A stretch of DNA of 64,000 bases from Paenibacillus lutimineralis (GTDB lineage Bacteria > Bacillota > Bacilli > Paenibacillales > Paenibacillaceae), in assembly GCF_003991425.1 (NCBI RefSeq), contig NZ_CP034346.1, positions 3,943,501 to 4,007,500 on the forward strand. The letters are read 5' to 3'. Position 1 is the first letter of the stretch; every line of letters starts with the position of its first letter. The position numbers and the translations under genes are program-made. Shown here piece by piece: positions 36,707-47,648 of this stretch. The notes beneath the pieces are model-generated. The model did no database searches, was not told where the DNA came from, and was given only the letters and a program-made list of their open reading frames with translations.

Positions 36707-36721
36707 AATTTACTTCTATAC

Positions 36722-37171
36722 TTACTTCGTTCCCGTATGACCAAACCCGCCGGCGCCACGCGCTGTATCGGACAGTTCATCTACTGTAAGCAGGTTAACC
36801 ACTGGTACAGTCTGGAACACCATTTGCGCAATACGCTCATTGCGTGTAATTGTGAACGCCTCGTGCCCCAGATTGATCAGCAGCACCTTGATCTCTCCGC
36901 GATAATCCGCATCGATCGTCCCAGGCGTGTTAAGGCAAGTGATACCATGCTTCAAGGCCAGTCCGCTGCGCGGACGGATTTGCGCTTCAAGTCCAGCTGG
37001 CATTGCGATCGAAATGCCTGTGGGTACGAGAAACCGTTCTCCAGGCTGTAATCTGATATCCTGTGTTACTGCTGCATAAAGATCAAAACCAGAGGCAAGC
37101 TCAGACATTTTGCGGGGAAGCTCTACGTCCTCATTGCCTGGCATACGTTTTAACTGCACATCAAATGACAA
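36722..37171 (-). CDS. dut: Deoxyuridine 5'-triphosphate nucleotidohydrolase
   Basis: A 149-residue trimeric dUTPase. The five motifs are visible: [44 protein letters not shown] and [10 protein letters not shown]. The initiator is likely TTG 37171: AAGGAG lies 8 bp upstream of it but only 2 bp before ATG 37177. It overlaps the 3' end of mlpA. In B. subtilis the small gene ymxH stands in this place; none is seen here. Confidence 0.94.
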   Translation of the reverse strand: MSFDVQLKRMPGNEDVELPRKMSELASGFDLYAAVTQDIRLQPGERFLVPTGISIAMPAGLEAQIRPRSGLALKHGITCLNTPGTIDADYRGEIKVLLINLGHEAFTITRNERIAQMVFQTVPVVNLLTVDELSDTARGAGGFGHTGTK

Positions 37172-38414
37172 GTTCATCTCTCCTTAATCCGGATATTGCC
37201 CGGTCCGAGGCACCTACCATGGCAAGTGCGAACGGCTTCTTGAACATTTCCTTAATACAATAGTCTACATCATCCATCGTTACCGCATCAATACGATCTA
37301 TCATTTGATCGAGGGTAAAATGACGTCCTAGCATCAGTTCATTCTTACCGAGACGGTTCATCCGACTCCCCGTACTCTCCAAACTTAGAATCAGGCTGCC
37401 CTTAAGCTGCTCCTTGCCCTTACGGAGCTCGTTATCGGTCAGTCCGTTTTGTGCGATATCATGCAAAATTTCCTTCGTTAAAGTCAGAACATCTTCGGTC
37501 TGCTTCGGCGCAGTCCCAGCATAGACCGTGAACAGGCCGCTATCCGCACTAGAGCTGTGATAGGAATAGACAGAGTAGGCCAGGCCACGCTTCTCGCGAA
37601 TCTCCTGGAACAGGCGAGAGCTCATGCCTCCACCAATCGCATTGTTAAGCAGCACCATCGCATATTGTCTGTCATCCCCGGTGGCAAGTCCCGGAAATGA
37701 GAGACAGATATGATTCTGCTCCGTCTTCTTCTTATAGAACCTGAGCTCGCCGAGAAATTCAGGTACGACCAATTGATCACTAACTCCATGATTACTGAAA
37801 TTTCCGAAATATTTCTCTAGCAGCTCAATCAGAGAGTCATCGATATTGCCTGCAACACTAATCACTGTATTCTCGATCGTATACTTCTCTCTCATATATT
37901 GGCGAAGATGATCTGGCGTCATTGCCAGAAGCTTCTCCTCGGTTCCAAGAATAGGCAGGGCCAAAGGATGTTCCCCATAGGCGGCTTCTGTTATGAGATC
38001 GTGAACCATGTCATCCGGCGTATCTTCGTACATCGAGATTTCCTCCAGGATGACGTTCTTCTCTTTGCGAAGCTCTTCTGCATCAAACAGTGAATGGAAG
38101 AACATATCCGACAGCACATCAACCGCAATCGGCAGATGTTCATCTAGTACCTTGGCATAGAAGCAGGTATACTCCTTCGAGGTGAACGCATTAACATTGC
38201 CGCCGATTGCATCGAATTCCTCAGCAATGTCTTTGGCACTGTATCTTGACGTTCCCTTGAACAACATATGTTCAATAAAATGAGAAATCCCGCCCTGCTC
38301 CGGCGTTTCATTACGCGACCCAGTCTTCACCCAAATACCGAAGGAGACAGATCGGCAGGATGGAATTTTCTCCGTAACGACCCGCAGGCCATTGCTTAAT
38401 TGCGTCTTATTCAC
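37161..38414 (-). CDS. mlpA: M16 family zinc peptidase (MlpA/YmxG)
   Basis: A 417-residue processing-peptidase-like protease. Zinc motif [11 protein letters not shown] (HxxEH) with the second ligand Glu in [17 protein letters not shown]; the C-terminal half has [24 protein letters not shown]. Starts at GTG 38414 after TAGGAGGATCC. The neighbourhood pnp ... ylxY-mlpA ... dpaA matches Bacillus. The full active site distinguishes it from YmfF. Confidence 0.93.
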   Translation of the reverse strand: MNKTQLSNGLRVVTEKIPSCRSVSFGIWVKTGSRNETPEQGGISHFIEHMLFKGTSRYSAKDIAEEFDAIGGNVNAFTSKEYTCFYAKVLDEHLPIAVDVLSDMFFHSLFDAEELRKEKNVILEEISMYEDTPDDMVHDLITEAAYGEHPLALPILGTEEKLLAMTPDHLRQYMREKYTIENTVISVAGNIDDSLIELLEKYFGNFSNHGVSDQLVVPEFLGELRFYKKKTEQNHICLSFPGLATGDDRQYAMVLLNNAIGGGMSSRLFQEIREKRGLAYSVYSYHSSSADSGLFTVYAGTAPKQTEDVLTLTKEILHDIAQNGLTDNELRKGKEQLKGSLILSLESTGSRMNRLGKNELMLGRHFTLDQMIDRIDAVTMDDVDYCIKEMFKKPFALAMVGASDRAISGLRRDELVI

Positions 38415-38534
38415 TAAGGATCCTCCTAAAGGTTTTGCCCAGCAAAACTTGCTTCGTAAGCAATCATTTAAATGGATAGCTTGACAAGCAACCCGCGAAT
38501 TGATAAATGCAATCCTATCCTATCAAAAAAAAGG

Positions 38535-39527
38535 CTACCGCTCAACTCCGGGTGCATCGATCCGGTCAGGGGACAAGGTCTGTTCCACCGTCCCCAGCTT
38601 GATCCCCTTACGTTCGATCACCTGAATCATCCCTTTTAAGGCATCTCGTGAAGAAGCTGTTGGATGCATTAGAATCAATGATCCGGGTTCAACCTTTTTG
38701 GCAATTTTCTGTACTATCGTGCTTGGTTCAGGTTTCATCCAATCAACCGTATCTACCGTCCATAACACGGTCTTCAGACCTTGCTCAGCAGCTAGATCAA
38801 TAGTTCTTTGATTATAATCTCCGGATGGCGGTGCGAACCAGCGATTCTCCACCCCGAGCTTCTGCTTCAAGAGATCTTTCGTCTTCGATATTTCCAGCCG
38901 GGCCCTGCTATCGTCCAGTTGACTCATGTTCGGATGAGAATAGGCATGGTTCTCCAGCTGATGTCCTCTTTTTTGAATTTCTAGCGCCAGATCGGTATTC
39001 TTCTTCAGCCAGCTTCCATCAAAGAAGAAGGTTGCCTTCACTTTGGCTTCATCCAGCGTATCAAGCATCGGTATAATGTACTCGTTGCCCCAAGCTACAT
39101 TAATCATAAATGCGGCCATCGGCTTGTTAGGATTGCCACGAAAGATCGGTGTTGCCCCCAAATCATCGAGGCTTACCTTCGGCTTTAACTCGCGATAGAC
39201 AAATTCAAGCTTCTGGCCAGCCCTCGCAGCTTTAGCCTTCTCATAGGTCTTCTCTATATCTACCTCACGACCATTATATCCGGGTACAGCCTTCCATACT
39301 CGGTCAACGACCGCATCAATAGGTTCAATCCTCCGCTTATCTGCCTCCGCGCGGATTTGCGCCAGCAAAGGATCATCCTCTTTCCTCTCCGCAAGTAAAC
39401 CGAGCACGAGCTTATTTCCCTTCTCATGGTCGCCACCTGCTACAAATTTGTGAATTCCAGCAAACTGCCCCAGCATCATCACGAGCAAGGTCGTTGCAAC
39501 GATTACCACCAGTTTTTTTCGACTCAT
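38535..39527 (-). CDS. ylxY: Polysaccharide deacetylase-like sporulation protein (YlxY type)
   Basis: A 330-residue exported or membrane-anchored protein: an N-terminal hydrophobic segment (LVVIVATTLLVMMLGQFAG), about 110 residues of linker, then a NodB-homology domain. The TFDDG motif expected at the first strand reads MINVAWGNEY, so the catalytic base and a metal Asp are missing. HAYSHPNM (second motif), RWFAPPSGDYN (third) and LILMHPTASS (last) are kept. It may bind but not deacetylate polysaccharide, or act by an altered mechanism. Position before mlpA fits YlxY. Confidence 0.88.
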   Translation of the reverse strand: MSRKKLVVIVATTLLVMMLGQFAGIHKFVAGGDHEKGNKLVLGLLAERKEDDPLLAQIRAEADKRRIEPIDAVVDRVWKAVPGYNGREVDIEKTYEKAKAARAGQKLEFVYRELKPKVSLDDLGATPIFRGNPNKPMAAFMINVAWGNEYIIPMLDTLDEAKVKATFFFDGSWLKKNTDLALEIQKRGHQLENHAYSHPNMSQLDDSRARLEISKTKDLLKQKLGVENRWFAPPSGDYNQRTIDLAAEQGLKTVLWTVDTVDWMKPEPSTIVQKIAKKVEPGSLILMHPTASSRDALKGMIQVIERKGIKLGTVEQTLSPDRIDAPGVER

Positions 39528-40026
39528 GACAGACTCACCCCTTCAGCGGGTTTTGTCCTAATCTTATGAAGACAAGTCCTAGAATATGCGAAATAAGCAG
39601 GGTTTGGAAAAAAGACTGTTCTTTTCAGAAAATTTATGTTATAATTACATTCGTTGATTAAATTTAACCTCGTAAGTTCCTCGAATTTTTCTAATTAACC
39701 CATCTAGAAGTGAAGAAAATTCCTATTTTATAACCCTAAAAAGTAAGAGTTTTAAGTTACGGAACGTTTGAAATTTTCTGATTCACACTGGAGCGGTCAT
39801 CGGAGCCGCAAGGACGAAAGAGAGGCAGGGCTTTTGTTGTTTTAGAAGCAATGTACCGATTGATGAACTTCACAAATACGGAACCGTGTACAGCAATTTT
39901 TTTATTGTGCTGTCAGAGGTTAAATTTATAGAGTCGCTTTATATTAATAGCGCATGATACACAAGTACCCGGCGATAGTCATCGCCGGGTACGTCCAATT
40001 TATAGACTTAATATCTTCATTCCTCT
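39528..40026. other. 500-bp non-coding gap between ylxY and the ABC exporter, candidate transcript on the plus strand
   Basis: No credible reading frame. A plus-strand extended -10 (TGTTATAAT, TATAAT at 39640-39645) lies above an AT-rich stretch and then a GC-rich core at about 39790-39830 that contains GGAGCGGTC, GGAGCCGCAAGGACGAAAG and AGGCAGGGC. An ACAGC/GCTGT hairpin sits at 39890-39913 with its T-run in the loop. I do not recognise it as a known riboswitch or sRNA. Confidence 0.35.
39965..39992 (-). terminator. Perfect hairpin downstream of the ABC exporter genes
   Basis: GTACCCGGCGA / TCGCCGGGTAC, 11 bp, loop of 6. The T-run is weak on both strands, so termination is inferred from position (35 bp past the stop). 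Confidence 0.5.
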
Positions 40027-41823
40027 TTATGTCGCACTCAATTCCACATTTTTAATCATCGCTTCCTGGTCCGAATCCACTGATTCCCCCTGCCATAGCA
40101 GGCGCATTTCTTCACAGGAGGCCAGCAGATCCTGCAAAGTGCCTTCGGCTTCGATTTGTCCGTCTTTCATAACAATAATGTGATCCGCCCTCGTCAGAGC
40201 CGCCCGTCGATGGGATACGGCAATACAGGTCATATCTGTTTCTTGGAATAACCCTTCCCATACTTTTTGCTCTGTCTCTACATCCAGTGCGCTAGATAGA
40301 TCATCAAATATAAATAAGTCCGAATCTGTCATCATCATTCTCGCTGTCGCTGCCCGTTGAATTTGCCCGCCAGACAGCATAACTCCTCTTGGCCCTACAT
40401 AAGTGTCCAGTCCGTTGTCGAGATCGGCTATATCTTTATCCATGACAGACAGGCGAATCGCCCGCTCCAGAGCTTGCTCATCCGGCCCACCTTGAACGAT
40501 ATTCTCCTTCAAAGTATCACTGAATAGACGAGGAACCTGCGGAGTATAGGCCGCTCTTGGAGGAATCAGGAATTCGGCGGCATTTACCTCCGCACCATTC
40601 CACATAATCTCACCTTTTTCCTTAGGCAGAAGACCTAGCAGTGTCCGCACCAATGTTGATTTACCCGAGCCAATTCGTCCGGTTATCACGAGGAATTGTC
40701 CCCGCCTTAAACACAGATTCACATCCAATATCCCGCTGTTCGATTCTGGATAATGATAGGACAGATTTTTAACCTCTAGACTTTGCAGACGCTCCTCCGG
40801 CTTCTTCTTCCTTATTGGCAGCTCCGGAGGCTCATTGTTCAGGTAGGTCTCTCTTGCTTCAATAATTCGATCCTCTTCACCAGGTCTAAATAAAGTGCGC
40901 ATTCTATCAAAAGATACTTTCAGACGTTTATGCTGATATACCATATAACCAAATAACGATATACTGAAACCAATATTGGTAAGATAGGTCGTATATAGTG
41001 CAAAATCCCCTACTGTAAACCGTCCTGCCTTCATCTCTACCGCACACATGAGCAAGATTAGCCCCGTGCAAATACTCAGCACATGCTGATTCAACGATCT
41101 CATCCACTGCTTGAACAAATTGTCCTTAAGCGCTGCCTGCCGTCGCTCTTCATTAAGCTTGGTAAACTTTCGATGCACATGCTCCTCGGCCTGGCCGAGC
41201 TTGAGCGCCTGTACCGCCCCAAAGGTCTCAGCGATGAAACTCGTAATTCGACCGGTAGCCTCACGGTTCAATTGACCGTATTTTCGCGCTTTATTGCCGG
41301 ACAGATTGTTCAGCAAGGTTACGATGATTAAGGGGAGAATTGCGACTAACGTAATCTTCCAGTTAATGTTGGCCATAATAACAACGGATACTGTTGCAAA
41401 TATCAGCCTCCCCCAGAAATCAACCCAAGACTCTACATATTCAACTACCTCATCCACATCATCCCGAAAACGGCTCATCGCCTCCCCAGGAGACGCAGGC
41501 AAGTTCCTCCCCGGCCAGCGCATTATTCCAGCCAGCATATTCGTACGCAAAATCGCCTGGATATGAAAAATATAAGTTACCCACTGATAGAAGGCTGTAA
41601 AAAAGGTTCCAACACGCAGAAATCTGACCAGCGCCAAAACGATCAGTGGGGTTGCAAGCCACAAATAATTGTCGCTCCCTATAGTCGCACGATCAAAGAA
41701 CCACTGCATTCCAAGCCCGAACAGGAGCGGCAAGGAGTGGAATACCCCCCACAGCAGACCATTCAATATGAACAGGAACGGCTTATAACGAAATAGACGG
41801 CTGATAAAGCCTGTAATATTCAT
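40027..41823 (-). CDS. ABC exporter half-transporter, second subunit (degenerate Walker B)
   Basis: A 598-residue half-transporter: an N-terminal membrane domain of six helices (to about residue 300) and an ATPase domain with Walker [13 protein letters not shown], a canonical signature [11 protein letters not shown]-loop AVSHRRA, and a Walker B that reads [12 protein letters not shown], so Asp replaces the catalytic Glu. Together with its partner it makes one canonical and one degenerate ATP site, the pattern of heterodimeric exporters such as BmrCD. Its ATG overlaps the partner's stop by 4 bp. Substrate unknown; drugs or lipids are usual. Confidence 0.9.
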   Translation of the reverse strand: MNITGFISRLFRYKPFLFILNGLLWGVFHSLPLLFGLGMQWFFDRATIGSDNYLWLATPLIVLALVRFLRVGTFFTAFYQWVTYIFHIQAILRTNMLAGIMRWPGRNLPASPGEAMSRFRDDVDEVVEYVESWVDFWGRLIFATVSVVIMANINWKITLVAILPLIIVTLLNNLSGNKARKYGQLNREATGRITSFIAETFGAVQALKLGQAEEHVHRKFTKLNEERRQAALKDNLFKQWMRSLNQHVLSICTGLILLMCAVEMKAGRFTVGDFALYTTYLTNIGFSISLFGYMVYQHKRLKVSFDRMRTLFRPGEEDRIIEARETYLNNEPPELPIRKKKPEERLQSLEVKNLSYHYPESNSGILDVNLCLRRGQFLVITGRIGSGKSTLVRTLLGLLPKEKGEIMWNGAEVNAAEFLIPPRAAYTPQVPRLFSDTLKENIVQGGPDEQALERAIRLSVMDKDIADLDNGLDTYVGPRGVMLSGGQIQRAATARMMMTDSDLFIFDDLSSALDVETEQKVWEGLFQETDMTCIAVSHRRAALTRADHIIVMKDGQIEAEGTLQDLLASCEEMRLLWQGESVDSDQEAMIKNVELSAT

Positions 41824-43565
41824 GCCAATTCCTCCTCTCTACCGGTTGCGAGCAATTTGGCATAATGCGAATCAGGATTGCTAGCCAGCTCCTCACGATC
41901 TCCAAACTCCAGGATATGGCCATCACCTAGCATTAGAATCTTATCAACCTGCTCCAACGTAGCCAAGCGATGTGCAATAATTACTCCAGTACAATGCTTC
42001 ATTAATGAGTCTACAGCCAACTGAAGCATCGATTCCGTAGCTGCATCCAGCCTTGATGAAGGCTCATCCAAAACGACAAGACTCGGCTCGGTCAGAAATA
42101 CACGCGTTAACGCGAACAGTTGGGCTTCACCGGCAGATAAAGAAGAACCTCCAGAGGACAGATGAGTATCCAGTCCATTCGGCAAAGCTTCAATCCATGT
42201 GCTCAAACCAAGGCGCCCTGTCGTCTCCAGAACTTGTTCATCCGTTAAATCTGGATTAAATAGCGTTAGATTGTCACGCAGCGTTCCATCGAATAACTGT
42301 ACGTCCTGAGTAACCATCCCCACACGCTGGTAGAGCGCAGGCAGCTTCAGCTTCGTAATATCGATGCCTCCGATCCGGATTACCCCCTGATTGATGTTAT
42401 ACAGTCGCAACAGCACACGGCTAAGACTCGATTTACCACTCCCCGTACGACCGATAATTCCAAGTCGTTCCCCGGCTTCAACCCGGAACGTTAAATTGTT
42501 CAAGACAGGCTTATCTTCACTATAGTGAAATGACACCGCTTCAAATTCTAGACTTAGTGCACCTTCAGGCAATAACTCCTGATCCCCGCTCACAATTTCG
42601 CTGCGGCTTGACAGTAACTCTCTGGAGCGAAGCATACCGGATTTTGCCTTCTGGAACTCCTGCACCTGATCGCCGAGCATTTCTATCGGATCGTTCAGCA
42701 TCTGTGTATATTGATAGATGAGGAACAGCATACCCAGTGATATTTTACCTGTTAAATAATAATGAACGCCGAGCATCAGCACTGCAGTTACAGCAAGGGC
42801 GAACAGAACGACCGTCGTATTCCAAGGAATGATCCGTAGCATCCATGCCCTCCGTCCCGTAATGGCTACTGAGCGCATCGCGCGGTAGAATCGATTCATC
42901 ACATAAGGCACATGACCGTTAGCCTGAACATCTTCAATCCCGGCTATCCGTTCCTCGATCAGACCGAACAGAGCCGCACTTGTTTCCCTCTCCTTCTTAG
43001 ACGACTGTACGCCAAGATTGCGGATAATGACCATAAACAGAATCGCAAGCAGTGTGAACAAGGTCATTACGCCAGCGATTAACACATTAACGTTGAACAT
43101 ATACCCCAAGATCCCAGCCAACAGAACGAAGCTCCCGATAACTTGAACGATGAACATGGCAAAAAAATTCGAGATCCCCGTAACATCACCATCGACTCGC
43201 TCGATCATTTCCCCTGGTGTCTTCAGATTGTGAAATCGCATATCTAGCTTCAGACAGTGTCTGAGCAGATCGCCGCGCAGCTTGTTCGTTGATCTCCAGG
43301 CGACATCATTGCCTATGTAGCTTACGGCTACTGTAATTAACTGATTGCTTACAGCTACGATTAGAAAAGCGCCAGCAAGCAGCAGAAGGCTGGATACGAG
43401 GCCGTCCTCTGCGGCTGTATCGATAAAGCGTGCAACAATCTGCGGATTAATAAGCTGCAATGCTGTTGATATAAGCAGCATGACAAGTAGAAGCGCGAGC
43501 TTCCCCCTGACCGGCTTCAAATAGGTAAAGAGCCAGGTCATTGATAATTTCTCTTTTGTAGCCAT
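41820..43565 (-). CDS. ABC exporter half-transporter, first subunit (degenerate signature)
   Basis: A 581-residue half-transporter with six membrane helices and an ATPase domain: Walker [12 protein letters not shown], signature altered to [10 protein letters not shown], Walker [13 protein letters not shown] with the catalytic Glu intact, H-loop IIAHRLAT. It complements the second subunit: its Walker B faces the partner's LSGGQ. Start ATG 43565 follows GGGGAGGGG; the frame extends to 43589. The two genes stand between pnp and ylxY, where Bacillus has none, so the pair looks like an insertion into a conserved block. Confidence 0.9.
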   Translation of the reverse strand: MATKEKLSMTWLFTYLKPVRGKLALLLVMLLISTALQLINPQIVARFIDTAAEDGLVSSLLLLAGAFLIVAVSNQLITVAVSYIGNDVAWRSTNKLRGDLLRHCLKLDMRFHNLKTPGEMIERVDGDVTGISNFFAMFIVQVIGSFVLLAGILGYMFNVNVLIAGVMTLFTLLAILFMVIIRNLGVQSSKKERETSAALFGLIEERIAGIEDVQANGHVPYVMNRFYRAMRSVAITGRRAWMLRIIPWNTTVVLFALAVTAVLMLGVHYYLTGKISLGMLFLIYQYTQMLNDPIEMLGDQVQEFQKAKSGMLRSRELLSSRSEIVSGDQELLPEGALSLEFEAVSFHYSEDKPVLNNLTFRVEAGERLGIIGRTGSGKSSLSRVLLRLYNINQGVIRIGGIDITKLKLPALYQRVGMVTQDVQLFDGTLRDNLTLFNPDLTDEQVLETTGRLGLSTWIEALPNGLDTHLSSGGSSLSAGEAQLFALTRVFLTEPSLVVLDEPSSRLDAATESMLQLAVDSLMKHCTGVIIAHRLATLEQVDKILMLGDGHILEFGDREELASNPDSHYAKLLATGREEELA

Positions 43566-43680
43566 CTCGCCCCTCCCCGTTCTTAGCAAAAATGATCACT
43601 TTGGCACAATATTCCTCAATATTACATAAATTCAAGCGCAGATTCAAAGGAAAAAACAAATATAAAAAAAGAGTACGCAA

Positions 43681-43712
43681 AAAAGAGCCAGAATGATCAT
43701 TCTGCCTCTTTT
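43681..43712 (-). terminator. Terminator of pnp
   Basis: AAAAGAG-C-CAGAATGATCATTCTG-C-CTCTTTT, nearly perfect, with TTTTTTG on the minus strand, 30 bp past the pnp stop. Confidence 0.88.
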
Positions 43713-43742
43713 CCCGTAATGGTATCTGTTCAAAGTGAGAGC

Positions 43743-45848
43743 TTAAGAGTTTGATTGTTCCTTCTCCGCGGTTAATACCGCTTTACGGGAAAGATTAACC
43801 CGTCCCTGTTGATCGATCTCGGTTACTTTGACAGTAATCGTATCCCCGATTGCAATGACATCCTCCACTTTAGCAACCCGTTCCGTTGAAAGCTGGGAGA
43901 TGTGCACTAAACCGTCTTTGCCTGGCAGGATTTCTACGAAGGCGCCGAATTTTTCAATCCGTTTGACTGTACCTACGTATATTTCACCAACGACAACTTC
44001 CTTAACGATACCTTCGATAATCGAGCGTGCTTTGTTATTCATCTCTTCATTAGTCGAAGCGATAAATACTCGTCCATCCTGCTCAATATCGATCTTAACG
44101 CCGGTCTCCTCAATGATCTTGTTAATGATCTTGCCACCAGCGCCGATAACATCGCGGATTTTGTCCGGATTAATGTTCATGATAGTAATCTTAGGCGCAT
44201 ATTGAGACAAATGCTCCTTCGGAGTTTGAATGCGTTCCAGCATTTTACCAAGGATGAACATGCGACCTTCTCTTGCTTGTTCCAAGGCTTCGGACAAGAT
44301 TTGACGGTCAATCCCGTCGATCTTGATATCCATCTGAATTGCGGTTACGCCTTCAGCTGTACCAGCTACCTTGAAGTCCATATCGCCGAGATGGTCTTCC
44401 ATCCCTTGAATATCCGTTAAGATCGATACATGCTCTCCATCCTTGATCAAGCCCATAGCAACGCCGGCAACAGGCGCTTTGATCGGTACACCAGCATCCA
44501 TCATGGCCAGTGTGCTGGCACAGATACTTGCTTGAGAAGTAGAGCCGTTCGATTCCAATACTTCTGATACGAGACGAATTGTATAAGGGAATTCCGATTC
44601 CGGTGGAATAACCTTCGACAGCGCCCGTTCACCTAATGCACCATGTCCAATTTCACGACGTCCTGGCGCGCGCAGAGGACGAGCCTCGCCCACACTAAAC
44701 GGCGGGAAGTTATAGTGATGCATGAATCGCTTCGATTCCTCAAGATCAATGCCATCAAGAATCTGTACATCGCCCAATGCTCCAAGCGTACAAATGCTAA
44801 GCGCTTGTGTCTGACCGCGAGTGAACAGACCGGAACCATGGGTGCGTGGCAATAGATTGATATCGCATTCGATTGGACGAATCTCATTCAACTTACGTCC
44901 GTCAGGACGAACTTTATCATGAGTGATTAGGCGGCGCACTTCTTCTTTGACGATGTCGTGCAGTACTTCCTTCACATCATCCAACAACTCGGGAGATTCT
45001 ATGTACTTCTCCTCAAAATAAGCGACAGTCTCATCATTGACCGCATCGATTGCATCCTGACGAGCATGCTTCTCAGCAATCTTAACAGCTTCAATCAGAC
45101 GCTCGGAAGCAAACGCGCGAACTTCGCCATTCACATCTGCATCAACTGCGTGCAGCTTCACTTCCATCTTCTCTTTGCCTGCAAGAGCAACAAGCTCTTC
45201 AATCGTAGCGATGATCTTCTTGATCTCATCATGCCCGAACATAATCGCTTCCAGCATCACTTCTTCCGGAACCTCATTGGCTTCGGCTTCAACCATCATG
45301 ATCGCATCTTTGGTACCGGATACGACAACATAGATATCGCTTGCTTCTTGTTGAGCAATGTCCGGATTAATGACGAATTCACCATTCACACGTCCTACAG
45401 CAACCCCGCCAATCGGTCCGTTAAAAGGAACGTCCGAAATGCTCAGTGCGGCTGAAGTACCAATCATCGCAGCAATCTCAGGCTCACAGTCCTGATCCAC
45501 GCTCATAACCAGGTTGACGATCTGCACATCATTACGGAACCCTTCAGGGAACAGCGGGCGGATCGGGCGGTCGGTCAGACGGCTTGCAAGAATCGCTTTC
45601 TCACTCGGACGTCCTTCGCGCTTGATAAAGCCACCAGGAATTTTACCTACAGCATACAACTTCTCTTCATAGTTCACGGTCAATGGGAAAAAATCTAGAT
45701 CCTTAGGTTCTTGCGATGCTGTAACAGTACACAGCACAGCCGTGTCGCCATAACGGACCATTACCGCTGCGTTAGCCTGCTTGGCCAAGCGCCCGGTCTC
45801 CAATGTTAGAGGTCTTCCTCCCAACTCCATCTTCACATGCTTTTCCAT
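43743..45848 (-). CDS. pnp: Polyribonucleotide nucleotidyltransferase
   Basis: A 701-residue phosphorolytic 3'-5' exoribonuclease. Two RNase PH domains (first with [20 protein letters not shown], second with [14 protein letters not shown] and a [16 protein letters not shown] block), an all-helical linker, then KH ([19 protein letters not shown]) and S1 ([20 protein letters not shown]) domains. All complete. AAGGAGGG precedes ATG 45848. It follows rpsO, as in most bacteria, but across a terminator. Confidence 0.98.
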   Translation of the reverse strand: MEKHVKMELGGRPLTLETGRLAKQANAAVMVRYGDTAVLCTVTASQEPKDLDFFPLTVNYEEKLYAVGKIPGGFIKREGRPSEKAILASRLTDRPIRPLFPEGFRNDVQIVNLVMSVDQDCEPEIAAMIGTSAALSISDVPFNGPIGGVAVGRVNGEFVINPDIAQQEASDIYVVVSGTKDAIMMVEAEANEVPEEVMLEAIMFGHDEIKKIIATIEELVALAGKEKMEVKLHAVDADVNGEVRAFASERLIEAVKIAEKHARQDAIDAVNDETVAYFEEKYIESPELLDDVKEVLHDIVKEEVRRLITHDKVRPDGRKLNEIRPIECDINLLPRTHGSGLFTRGQTQALSICTLGALGDVQILDGIDLEESKRFMHHYNFPPFSVGEARPLRAPGRREIGHGALGERALSKVIPPESEFPYTIRLVSEVLESNGSTSQASICASTLAMMDAGVPIKAPVAGVAMGLIKDGEHVSILTDIQGMEDHLGDMDFKVAGTAEGVTAIQMDIKIDGIDRQILSEALEQAREGRMFILGKMLERIQTPKEHLSQYAPKITIMNINPDKIRDVIGAGGKIINKIIEETGVKIDIEQDGRVFIASTNEEMNNKARSIIEGIVKEVVVGEIYVGTVKRIEKFGAFVEILPGKDGLVHISQLSTERVAKVEDVIAIGDTITVKVTEIDQQGRVNLSRKAVLTAEKEQSNS

Positions 45849-46042
45849 GAAATCCCTCCTTATTCACAAATAAAACTTCGTTACAAATCTCATTATTTCC
45901 TGCTTCTATCCGATTCATAAAGCAACAAAAATGATTATTGTTTATTTTTTTCATTATAGCTAAAACAAAAGCTCCTCACGGAGCCCTTCATTAGCAGTTA
46001 TGCGTCATTATTTCAGAAATAGTACATATTGTATTTCTTCGT

Positions 46043-46104
46043 AAAAAGCAACCCAGCGGCCGACCATTCGCTGTAATAGCGCTCGGCGGCTACCAGGCTG
46101 CTTC
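46043..46104 (-). terminator. Terminator of rpsO
   Basis: A large minus-strand hairpin: GCAGCC / GGTTGC outer stem, GCCGA / TCGGC and CGC / GCG inner stems, then TTTTTAC. A second small hairpin GCTCCGTGAGGAGC followed by TTTTGTTTT lies at 45968-45987. Confidence 0.7.
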
Positions 46105-46119
46105 TCAAACAAAGGAATA

Positions 46120-46389
46120 TTAACGGCGCAATCCGAGTCTTTCGATCAACGCGGAGTAACGTCTAACGTCTTTGTTCTTCAAGTAAGCCAACAGCTTGCG
46201 GCGTTGACCAACCATTTTCAGAAGACCACGACGAGAGTGATGGTCCTTCTTATGGGAACGCAAGTGATCCGTCAAGTTCACAATGTTCTCCGTGAGGATA
46301 GCAATTTGTACCTCTGGTGATCCGGTGTCGGATTCATGAGTTTTGTACTCTTCGATCAATTGTTGTTTACGCTCTTGAGTTAATGCCAT
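46120..46389 (-). CDS. rpsO: 30S ribosomal protein S15
   Basis: An 89-residue S15, an early 16S rRNA-binding protein: [60 protein letters not shown], ending RLGLRR. The start is ATG 46389 after AAAGGAGGTGG; frame upstream to 46455 is leader. Its own promoter lies about 130 bp upstream. The leader can fold ACAACC/GGTTGT, which may be part of S15 autoregulation. Confidence 0.98.
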   Translation of the reverse strand: MALTQERKQQLIEEYKTHESDTGSPEVQIAILTENIVNLTDHLRSHKKDHHSRRGLLKMVGQRRKLLAYLKNKDVRRYSALIERLGLRR

Positions 46390-46510
46390 CCATTCCACCT
46401 CCTTTACAAGAATCGCCATTAGCCTAGTAGTCGGACGGTGAGACCTGACAACCAAGCCAAGGTTGTTTTATATTGACATACGGGAATATCCTGCATGAGC
46501 AACGTAAATC

Positions 46511-46539
46511 AGTATAACATAGATAAGAGATAAAAGTAA
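46511..46539 (-). promoter_or_regulatory. Sigma-A promoter of rpsO
   Basis: Minus-strand TTACTT, 17 bp, TATACT with TGT before the -10 (extended -10). It lies within the 45 bp before the ribF stop gap, so rpsO can be expressed apart from the nusA operon. Confidence 0.55.
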
Positions 46540-46555
46540 ATGATGCTTGTTCGCA

Positions 46556-47503
46556 TTATTCCGCTGACGACAATATTTGCTTCGCCGTCTCGGCATCATT
46601 GGTAATTTGCGCAACTAGTTGCTCAATAGAGCCGAATTTGCGTTCCTCACGGATGAAGCTGATCAGTTCGACCGTTAGCAGCTTCCCATAGAGATCCCCG
46701 CTGAACTCCAGCAGATGAATCTCAATGGATGGAACCGTCTCATTCTCATGGAAGGTCGGCTTGACCCCTACATTCATAACTCCATGCAGCACCTGATCTT
46801 CATGACCAACTCTTACGGCATAGACTCCTTTTCTTGGTAGGACAAAATGCTCGCCCATCTTCAAGTTAGCTGTTGGGAAGCCAATGGTACGGCCGCGCTT
46901 CTCACCGTGCATGACGATTCCCGACAAGGAGTAAGGACGGCCTAATAACCGTCGCACTTGCTTCACATTGCCTTCTTGAAGATCAAGGCGGATGTTTGAG
47001 CTGCTCACCTTATCGCCTTCGATCAGAAACGGAGGGACAATCGTGACATCAAGCTTGTAATCGCTCAGCTCGCGCAGCATTCCCGCGTGGCCTTCGCCAC
47101 GATATCCAAAATGAAAATCAAAGCCAACGACAGCGGTATGAATCTCGAGCGGCATCAGCATACCGCCGACAAAGTTTTGCGGACTTACACGCGAGAAGCT
47201 GTCATTGAATTCTACAATATATAAATAATCCACACCCATATCGCGGATAATCTTCTCTTTCTCCGCCGGTGGGGTCAAGTATCCTTCATAGTCACCTTTC
47301 TTCATGACTTCCTTCGGATGGGGATGAAACGTCATTACGCCGGAAGGGAGGCCCTGCTCGGCAGCAACCCGTACTGCAGATTTAATGACACTCGCATGAC
47401 CTAGATGCAGTCCATCGAATTGGCCGATGGCAATGACCTGCTTTCTAGCGCTCCGCGCGATCACATCTTCAGTTAATGGATAGGTCAAATATATCGTTTC
47501 CAC
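46556..47503 (-). CDS. ribF: Bifunctional riboflavin kinase / FAD synthetase
   Basis: A 315-residue enzyme. The N-terminal FMN adenylyltransferase domain has AIGQFDGLHLGHASVI and VVGFDFHFGYRGEG; the C-terminal riboflavin kinase has GRTIGFPTANL and SIEIHLLEFSGDLYGK. GTG 47503 is favoured, since CAGGTGAG lies 5 bp upstream; the frame begins at GTG 47524. It ends the nusA-infB-truB chain before rpsO. Repeat copy E lies between it and truB. Confidence 0.94.
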   Translation of the reverse strand: METIYLTYPLTEDVIARSARKQVIAIGQFDGLHLGHASVIKSAVRVAAEQGLPSGVMTFHPHPKEVMKKGDYEGYLTPPAEKEKIIRDMGVDYLYIVEFNDSFSRVSPQNFVGGMLMPLEIHTAVVGFDFHFGYRGEGHAGMLRELSDYKLDVTIVPPFLIEGDKVSSSNIRLDLQEGNVKQVRRLLGRPYSLSGIVMHGEKRGRTIGFPTANLKMGEHFVLPRKGVYAVRVGHEDQVLHGVMNVGVKPTFHENETVPSIEIHLLEFSGDLYGKLLTVELISFIREERKFGSIEQLVAQITNDAETAKQILSSAE

Positions 47504-47530
47504 TTGTCTCACCTGCAATTTCACTGATAT

Positions 47531-47615
47531 AGAGGTAGTTCAATCTCGGTGCTGAAAACTGGCCTTTTTGAACACGCAATTATAGAGCTAGTCCAAAAAG
47601 TCCACTTTTAATCAC
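47531..47615 (+). repeat. GTTCAAAAAGTC dispersed repeat, copy E (collapsed copy plus a left-end fragment)
   Basis: 47538-47573 joins a left end (AGAGGTAGTTCAA) directly to a right end (TCTCGGTGCTGAAAACTGGC then CTTTTTGAAC), deleting the interior. From 47585 a second left end follows (GAGCTAGTCCAAAAAGTCCA, then CTTTTAATCA). It lies between truB and ribF. Confidence 0.65.
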
Positions 47616-47648
47616 AGAGTAGATCTAGTACCTAAACTTACTCTGAGC

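Noticed and set aside
39650..39830. ydaO (cyclic di-AMP) riboswitch
   Set aside because: AACCTCGTAAG and GGCAGGGC resemble parts of that motif but stand in the wrong order, and no gene follows on that strand.
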